Below, piece by piece: positions 23,375 to 31,840 of a stretch of DNA of 64,000 nucleotides. Where the stretch lies: contig JAFDVS010000065.1 in NCBI GenBank assembly GCA_018268935.1, positions 62,001-126,000 on the forward strand, in the 5' to 3' direction. Below the pieces are notes generated by a model. It was not told the origin of the DNA and did not search any database. It was given only the letters and a program-made list of their open reading frames with translations. The translations under genes were made by a program, and so were the position numbers. Source of the DNA: Acidobacteriota bacterium (GTDB taxonomy: Bacteria; Acidobacteriota; Terriglobia; Bryobacterales; Bryobacteraceae). Within the stretch, counting starts at the first letter, position 1; every line of letters starts with the position of its first letter.

Positions 23375-26300
23375 ATGCTGCTCCCTCTGCTCCTCCTCGC
23401 CTTCTCCTCCCTCTATTCCCAAACCATCACCGGCTCCATCGAAGGCGCCCTCACCGATCCTTCCGGCGCTGCCATCGCCGCCGCCCCGTTGCGCCTCGTT
23501 CAAACCTCCACCAACGCCGTCCGCGAAAGCGTCACCTCCGCCACCGGAGCCTTCTTCTTCACCAGCCTCCCGCCCGGCGAATACGTCCTCCACATCTCCG
23601 CCCCTGGCTTCAAAACCCTCGAACGCCAGGCCATCCGCCTCACCGCCTCCGAACTCCTCTCCCTCGGCACGCTTACCCTCGAAATCGGCCAGACCAACGA
23701 ACAAATCGTCGTCAAAGATCAGGTCGTCGCCGTCCAGACCGCCAGTTCCGAACGCTCCGGCGTTCTCACCGGAGCACAAGTCGAAAACATCGCCATCCGC
23801 GGGCGCAACGTCATGAACCTGCTCCGCCTCCTCCCCGGCGTCGTCGACCTCAGCGAACCCGACGCCATCTCCCGCAACTGGAACGTCAACGTCAACGGAC
23901 TCCGCGCCTCCACTAACTCCGTCATGGTCGACGGCATGACCGTCAACGCCATCGGCAACAACAACGTCAACACCGTCAGCATCAGCCTCGATGCCGTCGC
24001 CGAAGTGAAAGTGCTCCTCGGCAACTACCAGGCCGAGTACGGCCGCCTCTCCGGAGCCAACGTCCAAATCGTCACCAAATCCGGAGGGCGCGATTTCCAC
24101 GGCCTGCTCTCCTACTTCAAACGTCACGAGCAATTCAACGCCAATAACTTCTTCAACAACCTCCTGGGCCAACCCAAGGCTCGCTACCGCTTCAACACCT
24201 GGAACTACAACATCGGCGGACCCGTCGTTCTCCCCGGCTTCAACCGCGATCGCGACAAGCTGTTCTTCTTCTGGTCCCAGGAATTCTGGCCCCTCGTCGT
24301 CAACCAGCCCATCACCCAGCGCACCATGCCCAGCGAACTCGAACGCCGCGGCGATTTCTCTTCCTCGCTCGACGTCAACAACCGCTTAATCGTCATCCGC
24401 GATCCCAACTCCCGCAATCCATTTCCCAACAACATCATCCCCGCCTCACAAGTAGACCCCAGCGGTAAAGCGCTTCTCAGCGTCTTCCCCATGCCCAATT
24501 TCTCTGACCGCTCCATCTCCGCCGGCCGCTACAACTACGTGTTCCAAGCCACCAACATCACCCCGCTCCGCACCCACACCGGCAAAATCGACTACAACCT
24601 CAACCCCCGTAACTCCATCGCCGGTTCCTTCACCCTCAGCTCCGATAAGAACGAAGGCGGCTTCGGCCTCCCCGGCACCGCCCGCGCCAATTGGCCGCAG
24701 ATGGTCCAGAACACCAGCCGTCCGGGCCGCATCTACACCGGCCGCTACACCCGCGTCTTCAGCCCCACCCTCATCAACGAACTCAACATCGGCTTCAGCC
24801 AGCGCCCCGAAATCGACATCACCTCCGACGCCGAACTCACCAAAAACCAGCGCCAGACCGTAGGCTTCAACGTGCCGCAGAAAACCAATCAAACGAATCC
24901 GCTCGGCATGCTCCCCGCCGCCACTTTCGCCGGCATCTCCCAACCCGGCGACCTGCGCATCGAAGGCCGCTTCCCCCACGCCGCCTCGCACGACACCATC
25001 AACATCACCAATAACCTCACCAAATCTCTCCGCAGCCACACCCTCAAAGCAGGCTTCTACATCGATCGCATCTGGCGAGGATCCTACAACGCCCTCCCCT
25101 TCAACGGCTCCTTCGAGTTCGGCACCAACGCCAATAACCCGCTCGACACCGGCCATCCCTACGCCAATGCCCTCAACTCGGTCTTCGCCTCCTACACCGA
25201 AGCCTCCGCACGTCCCTACACCTACTACACTTCCACCAACGTCGAATGGTTCGTTCAGGACAACTGGAAGGTGCACAAGCGCTTCACTCTCGACTACGGC
25301 ATCCGCTTCCAGTGGATCCCGCCCTTCGATGTCCGCGACAACCTCCTCAGCTCTTTCCTCGAATCCCGCTTCCAACGCGCCAAACAGGTCCAGCTCATCC
25401 GTCCCGCGCTGGTCGGCGGACGCCGCGTCGGAGTCCATCCCGTCACCGGCGCAACATTCCCCGCCGCCGCCATTGGAGCCATCGCCGATGGCACCGGCGA
25501 CCCCAACAACGGCCTCCTCGTCGGCGCCGAAGGCACCGCCATCCTCAACGATCGCGGCATCCAACTCGGCCCCCGCTTCGGCTTCTCCTACGACCCCTTC
25601 GGCACCGGCAAAACCGCCGTCCGCGGCGGCTTCGGCCTCTTCTTCAATCGCGATCCCGCCGGCTTCCTCGTCAACGCCCTCACCCAACAACCCATCGTCA
25701 ATTCGCCCATCGTGTACTACAGCACCTTCTCCGACCTGCGCCAGTCCACCGGACTCAGCTTCCCGCAGGATCTCACCGCCATCGACCCCGTCAGCAAGAT
25801 CCCGTCCTCGATGAATATGAGCCTCTCCATCCAGCAGAACATCGGCTTCTCCACCATCCTCGATGTCGGCTACGTCGGCACGCTCGGCCGCAATCTGCAA
25901 TGGCGCCGCAACCTCAACACCATCCCCTTCGGCACGAATTTCCTCCCCCAGAACGCCGATCCCGCCGCTGCCAACGTCCCTCTGCCTTCCAGCTTTCTCC
26001 GCCCCTACTTGGGCTACGGCAACATCTCCCACGCCGAGTTCGCGTCTTCTTCCAACTACCATTCCCTCCAGGCGAGCGCCAATCGCCGCTTCTCCCGCGG
26101 CTTCCAATACGGGCTCGCCTACACGTGGTCAAGAGCAATGGATTACTCCAGCGCCGAAGGCGACAACGTCAGCAACCTCGTCGGCCGCCGCGTCTGGAAC
26201 TACGGCCCGTCCTCCTTTGATCGCGCCCACACCCTCCGCTTCAACTGGCTCTACGATGTCCCCAACATCCGCGCCCCGCATTTCCTGCTTCGCGCCGTAC

Positions 26301-26779
26301 TTCACAATTGGCAATCCTCGGGCATCTACAGTTTCTCCACCGGCCAGCCGCTCGCCATCACCTTCTCCAACACCGTCGCCACCGACATCACCGGCTCACC
26401 CACCGACGGCGCGCGCGTCTTCCTCACCGGCAATCCCAATCTGCCCGAATCCGAGCGCTCCTTCTCCCGCAACCTCCGCACCGAAGTCGTCCAGGCCCCG
26501 GCCCGCGCCACCATCGGCAACTCCGAACGCTTCCCCATCCGCGGCCCCCGCAATCAGAATTGGGACATGACGGTCTTCAAGAATTTCCCCATCCGCGAAG
26601 CCATTCGCGTCCAGTTCCGCTGGGAACTCTACAACGCCTGGAACCAGACACAATTCTCCACCTTCGACGCCGCAGCGCGCTTCGATCCGCAAGGCCGCCA
26701 GGTTAACGCCCGCTTCGGCGAATTCACCGCTGCCCGCGCACCGCGCGTCATGCAGTTCGCTCTGCGCTTTATGTTCTGA
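23375..26779 (+). CDS. Oar-like TonB-dependent outer-membrane receptor (1)
   Basis: 1,134 residues. Signal peptide MLLPLLLLAFSSLYSQ, then a carboxypeptidase-regulatory domain (ITGSIEGALTDPSGAAIAAA) and an Oar-type plug (SVMVDGMTVNAIGNNNVNTV, VTKSGGRDFHG), then a beta-barrel of about 900 residues closing with VMQFALRFMF. Such receptors import large ligands, often glycans or peptides, across the outer membrane using TonB energy. No SusD-like partner is adjacent. The MFS gene converges 9 bp downstream. Confidence 0.85.
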   Translation: MLLPLLLLAFSSLYSQTITGSIEGALTDPSGAAIAAAPLRLVQTSTNAVRESVTSATGAFFFTSLPPGEYVLHISAPGFKTLERQAIRLTASELLSLGTLTLEIGQTNEQIVVKDQVVAVQTASSERSGVLTGAQVENIAIRGRNVMNLLRLLPGVVDLSEPDAISRNWNVNVNGLRASTNSVMVDGMTVNAIGNNNVNTVSISLDAVAEVKVLLGNYQAEYGRLSGANVQIVTKSGGRDFHGLLSYFKRHEQFNANNFFNNLLGQPKARYRFNTWNYNIGGPVVLPGFNRDRDKLFFFWSQEFWPLVVNQPITQRTMPSELERRGDFSSSLDVNNRLIVIRDPNSRNPFPNNIIPASQVDPSGKALLSVFPMPNFSDRSISAGRYNYVFQATNITPLRTHTGKIDYNLNPRNSIAGSFTLSSDKNEGGFGLPGTARANWPQMVQNTSRPGRIYTGRYTRVFSPTLINELNIGFSQRPEIDITSDAELTKNQRQTVGFNVPQKTNQTNPLGMLPAATFAGISQPGDLRIEGRFPHAASHDTINITNNLTKSLRSHTLKAGFYIDRIWRGSYNALPFNGSFEFGTNANNPLDTGHPYANALNSVFASYTEASARPYTYYTSTNVEWFVQDNWKVHKRFTLDYGIRFQWIPPFDVRDNLLSSFLESRFQRAKQVQLIRPALVGGRRVGVHPVTGATFPAAAIGAIADGTGDPNNGLLVGAEGTAILNDRGIQLGPRFGFSYDPFGTGKTAVRGGFGLFFNRDPAGFLVNALTQQPIVNSPIVYYSTFSDLRQSTGLSFPQDLTAIDPVSKIPSSMNMSLSIQQNIGFSTILDVGYVGTLGRNLQWRRNLNTIPFGTNFLPQNADPAAANVPLPSSFLRPYLGYGNISHAEFASSSNYHSLQASANRRFSRGFQYGLAYTWSRAMDYSSAEGDNVSNLVGRRVWNYGPSSFDRAHTLRFNWLYDVPNIRAPHFLLRAVLHNWQSSGIYSFSTGQPLAITFSNTVATDITGSPTDGARVFLTGNPNLPESERSFSRNLRTEVVQAPARATIGNSERFPIRGPRNQNWDMTVFKNFPIREAIRVQFRWELYNAWNQTQFSTFDAAARFDPQGRQVNARFGEFTAARAPRVMQFALRFMF

Positions 26780-26788
26780 GCCCTACGC

Positions 26789-27958
26789 TCACCGCTCCTC
26801 CGGAGGCTTCAATCCCCGGAACGCGCGCCACAGCAATAAATCGTAGATCACCTTCAGCACCCCCGCGCCCACAAACGGCGCGCTCATCCACCCGGCTGCG
26901 AACAGCGCCCCTGTCACCGGAGGCGACATCGCGCTCGCCACACTCTTCGCCAACCCCGTAATCCCTCCCGCCGCCGATCGCTCATCCGGCTCCACCACCG
27001 CCATCAGATACGATTGCCGCGCCGGTACATCCATCTGCGACAAACACCCGCGCAACAGCAACACCACGATCGCCGCCTCCAGCGACCCAACAAACGGCAG
27101 CGCAATCAGCAGCAGATTCGCCGGAATGTGCGTCCACACCATCGTCGCAATCAGCCCGATACGTGCCGCCAGCCGCCCCGCCACCAGCGCCGAAAACGCC
27201 GCCAGCAAATTCATCCCGAAAAAGATGCTCCCCACCACCGCTACATCAATCCCAAACCGCTGGTGCAGCCAGAACGCCAGAAAACTCTGCACCGCCAGCC
27301 CTGACCCCAAGGTGTCCAGCCAAAACAACGCCGACAGCCTCATCACCACTCCGCGCGACTTGTGCAATCCAAACCGCGGCGCAATCGACTCGCGCCCCAC
27401 CGCCTCAATCCCCTTCGACAGCCGCCACGACAAACCCAGCAACACGACACCGCACAACGCATACCCCACAAACACCACCCGCGCCGGACCCAGACCCGCC
27501 AGCATCGAACCAACCGCCGACGCCAGCGAGCCGCACAGAATGTACCACGCCATCGCCCGAGTCCTGTCCCCCGCCTCCAAGCTGTGCGTCAGCGCCGCCT
27601 GCTCAATCGCAAGAAACGGCCCGGTGTCTCCACCATTCAAACTAATCGCTCCAAGAAACATCGCCGGAGCCAGCCACCACACATTCGCCGTCAGCGCCAG
27701 CACCGCCCCCGCCACAATCATCAACACCGAACCCAACCGCAGCATTCGCGCCCGACCCACCCGATCGGCGGACAAAGTCACCAACAGCGTAATCGCCGCA
27801 TCGCCCACCATCGTCAACGCCAGCAGCCGCCCAATCGCCGCCTCGCCATACCCGGCGGCTGAAAGATGCAGCACCAGCACTACCGAAATCGCCCCGAACC
27901 CCAACAACCGCACCGACCGCGAAATCAGCAATACGATCCCGTCGCCGCCGATCGCCAT
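26789..27958 (-). CDS. Major facilitator superfamily transporter
   Basis: 389 residues from ATG 27958 (a GTG one codon earlier overlaps the upstream stop). Twelve hydrophobic segments and the MFS loop SADRVGRARMLRLG after TM2 are evident, with a long hydrophobic C-half and PARQSYLMAVVEPDERSAA in the middle. Substrate unknown; sugar or drug efflux are both possible. It follows the mutarotase-like gene by 2 bp and is probably cotranscribed, which hints at a carbohydrate. Confidence 0.85.
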   Translation of the reverse strand: MAIGGDGIVLLISRSVRLLGFGAISVVLVLHLSAAGYGEAAIGRLLALTMVGDAAITLLVTLSADRVGRARMLRLGSVLMIVAGAVLALTANVWWLAPAMFLGAISLNGGDTGPFLAIEQAALTHSLEAGDRTRAMAWYILCGSLASAVGSMLAGLGPARVVFVGYALCGVVLLGLSWRLSKGIEAVGRESIAPRFGLHKSRGVVMRLSALFWLDTLGSGLAVQSFLAFWLHQRFGIDVAVVGSIFFGMNLLAAFSALVAGRLAARIGLIATMVWTHIPANLLLIALPFVGSLEAAIVVLLLRGCLSQMDVPARQSYLMAVVEPDERSAAGGITGLAKSVASAMSPPVTGALFAAGWMSAPFVGAGVLKVIYDLLLWRAFRGLKPPEER

Positions 27959-27960
27959 CA

Positions 27961-29085
27961 CTACCGCGGCACGATCTGCGGCGCGCCGTCCTTAACCACC
28001 ACATCCTTCACACCGCCGAAATTCTCCGGCACCTCGGCCAGAAAAATCGTGTATTCATTCTTCAGCTTCTGCTTCGCTCCAATCCACCCATACGCAGGCA
28101 CCCCGAACATCTTCCCCCGGTCCACCGCCTTCCGCAATCCTTCCGCATAGGGCGAATTCCCGAACTCCAGCCCCCGCGCAATCACCTGGTTGTTCCAAGG
28201 CTTGATCGTGTTCCGCTTATTCTCCTGCCAGTCCGCCAGCCATGGATTCTGCGCCGCCGGATACACATACCCGATCAGCACCTGCATCGCCGGGTTGTAC
28301 AGGGTAAAAAACTGCGTCTTCCGCGCCGGATCCATCTGCAGCGGCACGTACCCGCCCGAGCGTTCCACGCCCGTCATCAACCGCAGCTTTCCGCCTTCTC
28401 CCGGCCATGCCACTTCCTCATTCGCCACCATTCCCCGCGTCGCCGAAGTATCGAGCGCCGTCTTCCCCGGCTCAATAAACGGAGGCCCGAATGTCGCATG
28501 CTGCATCCACTGGAAAGGCCGGTCATACCCCGCCACATTCTCCACCCATTCCTCCACCTTCACATGCCGCGTCCCTTTTGCCAGCGTCACCGCGCGCTCC
28601 ACCCGGTACTGTGTCCGAGGCAGCCACGCCGCATACCAGAACGTCATCCCCGCTTCCGTCTCCTGCACCTTCATTCGCTGCCACTCCACAATCGGAGCCT
28701 CGCCATGATTGCCCAGCCGCGCCGCCACTTCCTCCGGACTCGACGGCGGCCCATAAAACGGAAAACACAACAAATGCCCCATGTAGCCCGACGAGAGCCA
28801 CCGGTGCGGATCGCTCCCATAGGTTGCATCGTGCACCGCCGGATCGTAGCTATGCGGATCAATCGTCGGATAATGCGGCACTCGCATCGGGTTCACGTTC
28901 TTCTTTGAATCCCCGCTAAGCAGCCGCACTTCAGCAATGTGCCCGCCGCCCTTCAACAGCGCCACTCGAATCTGCCCGTTCTCCAGCACCCAGGCATCGC
29001 GCCCGTACACCTTCTCTTCCTTCACCGTCTGTCCCATCAGCGCCGCTCCACAAACAATCCAAAAAAGTATGATTCTGGTTGCCAT
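27961..29085 (-). CDS. Exported galactose-mutarotase-like protein
   Basis: 374 residues. Signal peptide MATRIILFWIVCGAALMGQ. The rest is an all-beta fold with the aldose-epimerase/DUF4432-like pattern: WVLENGQIRVALLKGGGHIAEVRL at the start, HATFGPPFIEPG in the centre and WQENKRNTIKPWNNQVIARG near the end. A sugar-binding or epimerase role is likely but catalytic residues cannot be assigned with certainty. Probably an operon with the downstream MFS transporter. Its start region faces the divergent antiporter. Confidence 0.65.
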   Translation of the reverse strand: MATRIILFWIVCGAALMGQTVKEEKVYGRDAWVLENGQIRVALLKGGGHIAEVRLLSGDSKKNVNPMRVPHYPTIDPHSYDPAVHDATYGSDPHRWLSSGYMGHLLCFPFYGPPSSPEEVAARLGNHGEAPIVEWQRMKVQETEAGMTFWYAAWLPRTQYRVERAVTLAKGTRHVKVEEWVENVAGYDRPFQWMQHATFGPPFIEPGKTALDTSATRGMVANEEVAWPGEGGKLRLMTGVERSGGYVPLQMDPARKTQFFTLYNPAMQVLIGYVYPAAQNPWLADWQENKRNTIKPWNNQVIARGLEFGNSPYAEGLRKAVDRGKMFGVPAYGWIGAKQKLKNEYTIFLAEVPENFGGVKDVVVKDGAPQIVPR

Positions 29086-29120
29086 TCCATTTATCCTTAA
29101 GACTGACCACTCACTATACT

Positions 29121-30377
29121 ATGGCCGAGTCACTCCTATTCATCGGGCTCATCGTGTTCCTTGCCCACTACTTTGTGGCGCTCTTTCAACGAACCCGTGT
29201 GCCCGACGTCCTGCTGCTCACGCTGCTTGGACTCATCCTCGGCCCCGTAACGCACGAAGTCACCCCCGAAGCCTTTGGCAAAGCCGGAAGTGTCATCAGC
29301 ACCATCGCTCTTGTTTTGATTTTGTTTGAAAGCGGAGTCACCCTTGACCCCTCTGTCCTTCCCCGCGTCTGGTCTTCCACTCTCCGGCTCACTCTCACCA
29401 CAATGCTGGCGACCTTTGCCATCGTCCTGGCCATCGGCATCTACTCACTGCAACTGCCGCCGCTCACCGCCGCCATGATGGCTTCCGCCCTCGGTGGCAC
29501 TTCCGCAGCCGTCGTCATCGCCCTCGTCAAAAGCATCAAAATGAGCGACCCCGGAGGCACCATCCTCATCCTCGAGTCCGCCCTCGGCGACGTCCTCACC
29601 ATCATCCTCTTGCTCGGCCTGATGGAATCCGCCCGCAGCGGCCAACTCGAGCCCGCCAAAATCATCGGCAGCATCTTCGCTTCCCTGCTCTGTGCCGGAC
29701 TCATCGGAGTGGCCGGCGGCATCGTCTGGCTCACGCTGATGAACACCGTCCGCAGCGCCCCTAACACCGCCTTTACCACCCTCGCCTTTGTATTCGTCCT
29801 TTACGGTCTCACCGACATCCTCGGCTTCAGTGGAGCCATCGCCGCCCTCGCCTTCGGCGCCACGCTCAGCAATCATCCCCGCATGGGCCTCGATCGCATC
29901 CCCTTCCTGCGCGGCCGCAAACTCGGCGAACTGGCCCACTTCGATCACATCTTCCTCAACGAGTTGCTCTTCCTGTTGAAGGTCTTTTTCTTCATCTACC
30001 TCGGCGTATCCATCCGTTTCACGGAAACCTGGCTCGCTCTCGTCGCTCTTGGCACGGTAGCAGCCATCTATGTGGTGCGCCTCTTCACCGTGCGGCTCAT
30101 CTCCACCCGTTCCGAAATCCCTTGGCAGGACGCGAGTCTCATGTCCACTCTCGCCCCCAAAGGCCTCGTATCCGCCGTTCTCGTTTCCATCCCCGTAGCC
30201 GCAAACATCGCAGGAGCCGAACGCGCCCGCGACTTCACCTACTTCGTCGTAGTGATCAGCATCGTCATCACTGCCATCCTCATCCCACTCACTACTGGCC
30301 CCTTCAGCGCACTTTACCGCCGCTTGTATCAGACCCCTACCGCTTCGCAGCCTTCAGCGCATCCACCACTGCCATAA
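29121..30377 (+). CDS. Cation:proton antiporter (CPA1/NhaP-like)
   Basis: 418 residues from ATG 29121; 14 upstream codons overlap the divergent gene. About 12 membrane segments, with LILFESGVTLDPSVLP, ALGGTSAAVVIALVKS and LILESALGDVLTIILLLG, which match NhaP/CPA antiporter helices and include acidic residues for H+ and Na+/K+ exchange. A -10-like TATACT abuts the ATG. The last 14 codons overlap a convergent small gene by 41 bp. Confidence 0.9.
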   Translation: MAESLLFIGLIVFLAHYFVALFQRTRVPDVLLLTLLGLILGPVTHEVTPEAFGKAGSVISTIALVLILFESGVTLDPSVLPRVWSSTLRLTLTTMLATFAIVLAIGIYSLQLPPLTAAMMASALGGTSAAVVIALVKSIKMSDPGGTILILESALGDVLTIILLLGLMESARSGQLEPAKIIGSIFASLLCAGLIGVAGGIVWLTLMNTVRSAPNTAFTTLAFVFVLYGLTDILGFSGAIAALAFGATLSNHPRMGLDRIPFLRGRKLGELAHFDHIFLNELLFLLKVFFFIYLGVSIRFTETWLALVALGTVAAIYVVRLFTVRLISTRSEIPWQDASLMSTLAPKGLVSAVLVSIPVAANIAGAERARDFTYFVVVISIVITAILIPLTTGPFSALYRRLYQTPTASQPSAHPPLP

Positions 30378-30612
30378 GCGCCGCTTGTTCGGCGGCCAGC
30401 ACCGAAGCCGTCCCGCGCACGAGCTTCACCACGCCAACGATTAAGTCGGTTAAATCAACGGTATCCATTGCGCGTCCCGAATTGAGTTCCGTCACCACGG
30501 GACCGGAGGTAAACGCCTCCCATTCCTTCGACGCCCGCCGCATCACTTCCTGGGCATTCTTCACTTTTGCCTCCGCCACCGCCACACTGTTGCCATTGGC
30601 TTCAAATCCCAT
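30337..30612 (-). CDS. Small helical protein of unknown function
   Basis: 91 residues. An AGGAG ribosome site 7 nt before ATG 30612 supports it strongly. The sequence is mostly helical (AVAEAKVKNAQEVMRRASKE, then TDLIVGVVKLVRGTASVLAA) with a hydrophobic middle and a basic end; no cysteine or signal peptide. Its 3' end overlaps the antiporter gene by 41 bp. No homologue recognised. Confidence 0.6.
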   Translation of the reverse strand: MGFEANGNSVAVAEAKVKNAQEVMRRASKEWEAFTSGPVVTELNSGRAMDTVDLTDLIVGVVKLVRGTASVLAAEQAALMAVVDALKAAKR

Positions 30613-30831
30613 TTTTATCTCCTCTCATTAACATGAGCGAGAACACCAACCCGAATTCGCATCCGCTTGAAGCCCAGTGACGGCGCCATCGGTGCTCATT
30701 CCCAAGCCGCCAAAGAGATCGGCAAGGACTTTGAGAAGCTGGCCCGAATCATTTGGATCGGGCGCAGATTCCATTGCCAATCCGGGAGTTCACCGACCAT
30801 GGCCCGTTTTGACTTCAGCAGTCGAGGATCG
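30613..30831. other. Non-coding stretch, possible gene debris
   Basis: Short frames on the plus strand (for example AKEIGKDFEKLARIIWIGRR, near 30710-30770) look protein-like but have no start, ribosome site or length. They may be debris of an inserted gene. No other feature seen. Confidence 0.3.
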
Positions 30832-31641
30832 TCAGCCCAACTCGCGATCACCTGATCGGCGACTGCGCGCCATCCACCGTACCCAGCAGAGTGCTACGCA
30901 CACCAGACTCATCGTTGCAGGTTCCGGCACATCGGAGGATGCTGGCTCGTTCCCAACGCCCGGACTGAGGATAATGCTATAGAGGTGGGCGTTAGGAAAT
31001 GAAGGATCGATGTAGATGTGGGGGTCGGCTACGGCCAACGCCGTTTCCGTAGTGGATCGCGTTACGAAGGCTTGCGCCTGGGCATACAAGGTGATCGAGT
31101 CACGTGTGGACCCCGTCCGCACCTGCAAGTCGATGGTCTGCGAAATCGCGGTCTCGTCGCAGGTTCCGTCGCTGCAAACCTCAAACCCTTCGAATAGCCC
31201 AGCGCTCGTATTGATGATTAACTTGGCGATGGCCTTAGCCTCAAAGGTGCTTTGAGACAGCAGGTAAATGTCCATGAGAATCGGGACCAGCTCGCCGTCA
31301 GTAGGCCCAACCACCTGGAAGTAGTAGAGGGCCGTTGCACTGGAGCCTGCCCCAAGGAATCCCTCTTTCGGAGTGGTTGCCGTCGCGATCACATGAGGAA
31401 CCGGCGTAAGCGTCACTTCCGCGCGCGCCGAAGACGGAACGCCCGGCCCCCCACCAAACTCACACAGCGTGGAAAGAAAGAACGTATTGCCCTCAACACT
31501 ACAGAGCACCGACGTGGAAGGTGAAGACAGCGGTGCCCCTCCCGCTGGTGTCCCGGCTAACACCGCCAGTGCCAACAACCATAAACGCAGAAACGACGTT
31601 ACCGAACTGGCCGAAGAAAGAATCCGGCGAGAATGATTCAT
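30832..31641 (-). CDS. PEP-CTERM sorted exported protein
   Basis: 269 residues from ATG 31641, with GGAGG 7 nt upstream. An N-terminal signal peptide (FLRLWLLALAVLAGTPAGGA) precedes a beta-rich body with four cysteines. The end is a PEP-CTERM tripartite signal: VPEPATM, hydrophobic SLVCVALCWVRW, then basic ARSRRS. Such proteins are processed by an exosortase and released to the surface or matrix. No exosortase gene is in the window. Its codon use is less C-biased than that of most neighbours. Confidence 0.85.
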   Translation of the reverse strand: MNHSRRILSSASSVTSFLRLWLLALAVLAGTPAGGAPLSSPSTSVLCSVEGNTFFLSTLCEFGGGPGVPSSARAEVTLTPVPHVIATATTPKEGFLGAGSSATALYYFQVVGPTDGELVPILMDIYLLSQSTFEAKAIAKLIINTSAGLFEGFEVCSDGTCDETAISQTIDLQVRTGSTRDSITLYAQAQAFVTRSTTETALAVADPHIYIDPSFPNAHLYSIILSPGVGNEPASSDVPEPATMSLVCVALCWVRWMARSRRSGDRELG

Positions 31642-31827
31642 GGCGCAACCTCCGAGTCAAGCGGAAATTCTGGGAATGACCGCACCACGCGGTTCCCCAT
31701 CTGTCATGAGTAATCGCAATCCGGCCGCGGAACCCGACATATCCCATTCACGAGTTCTGCCTCTTGGCCAGCTTGGCAAGAAACCCAAGTAAACTCCCCC
31801 CTCCCAACCCCCACCCCATTTCCCCCC

Positions 31828-31833
31828 TACAAT
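31828..31833 (+). promoter_or_regulatory. -10-like hexamer of the Tricorn gene
   Basis: TACAAT ends 7 nt before ATG 31841. With no ribosome site, transcription would start at about the ATG. The 31642-31827 interval holds no other recognised feature. Confidence 0.4.
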
Positions 31834-31840
31834 AGAAACC

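Noticed and set aside
24446..26107. 553-residue open frame on the minus strand
   Set aside because: Antisense shadow of TonB receptor 1 with the same compositional artefact.
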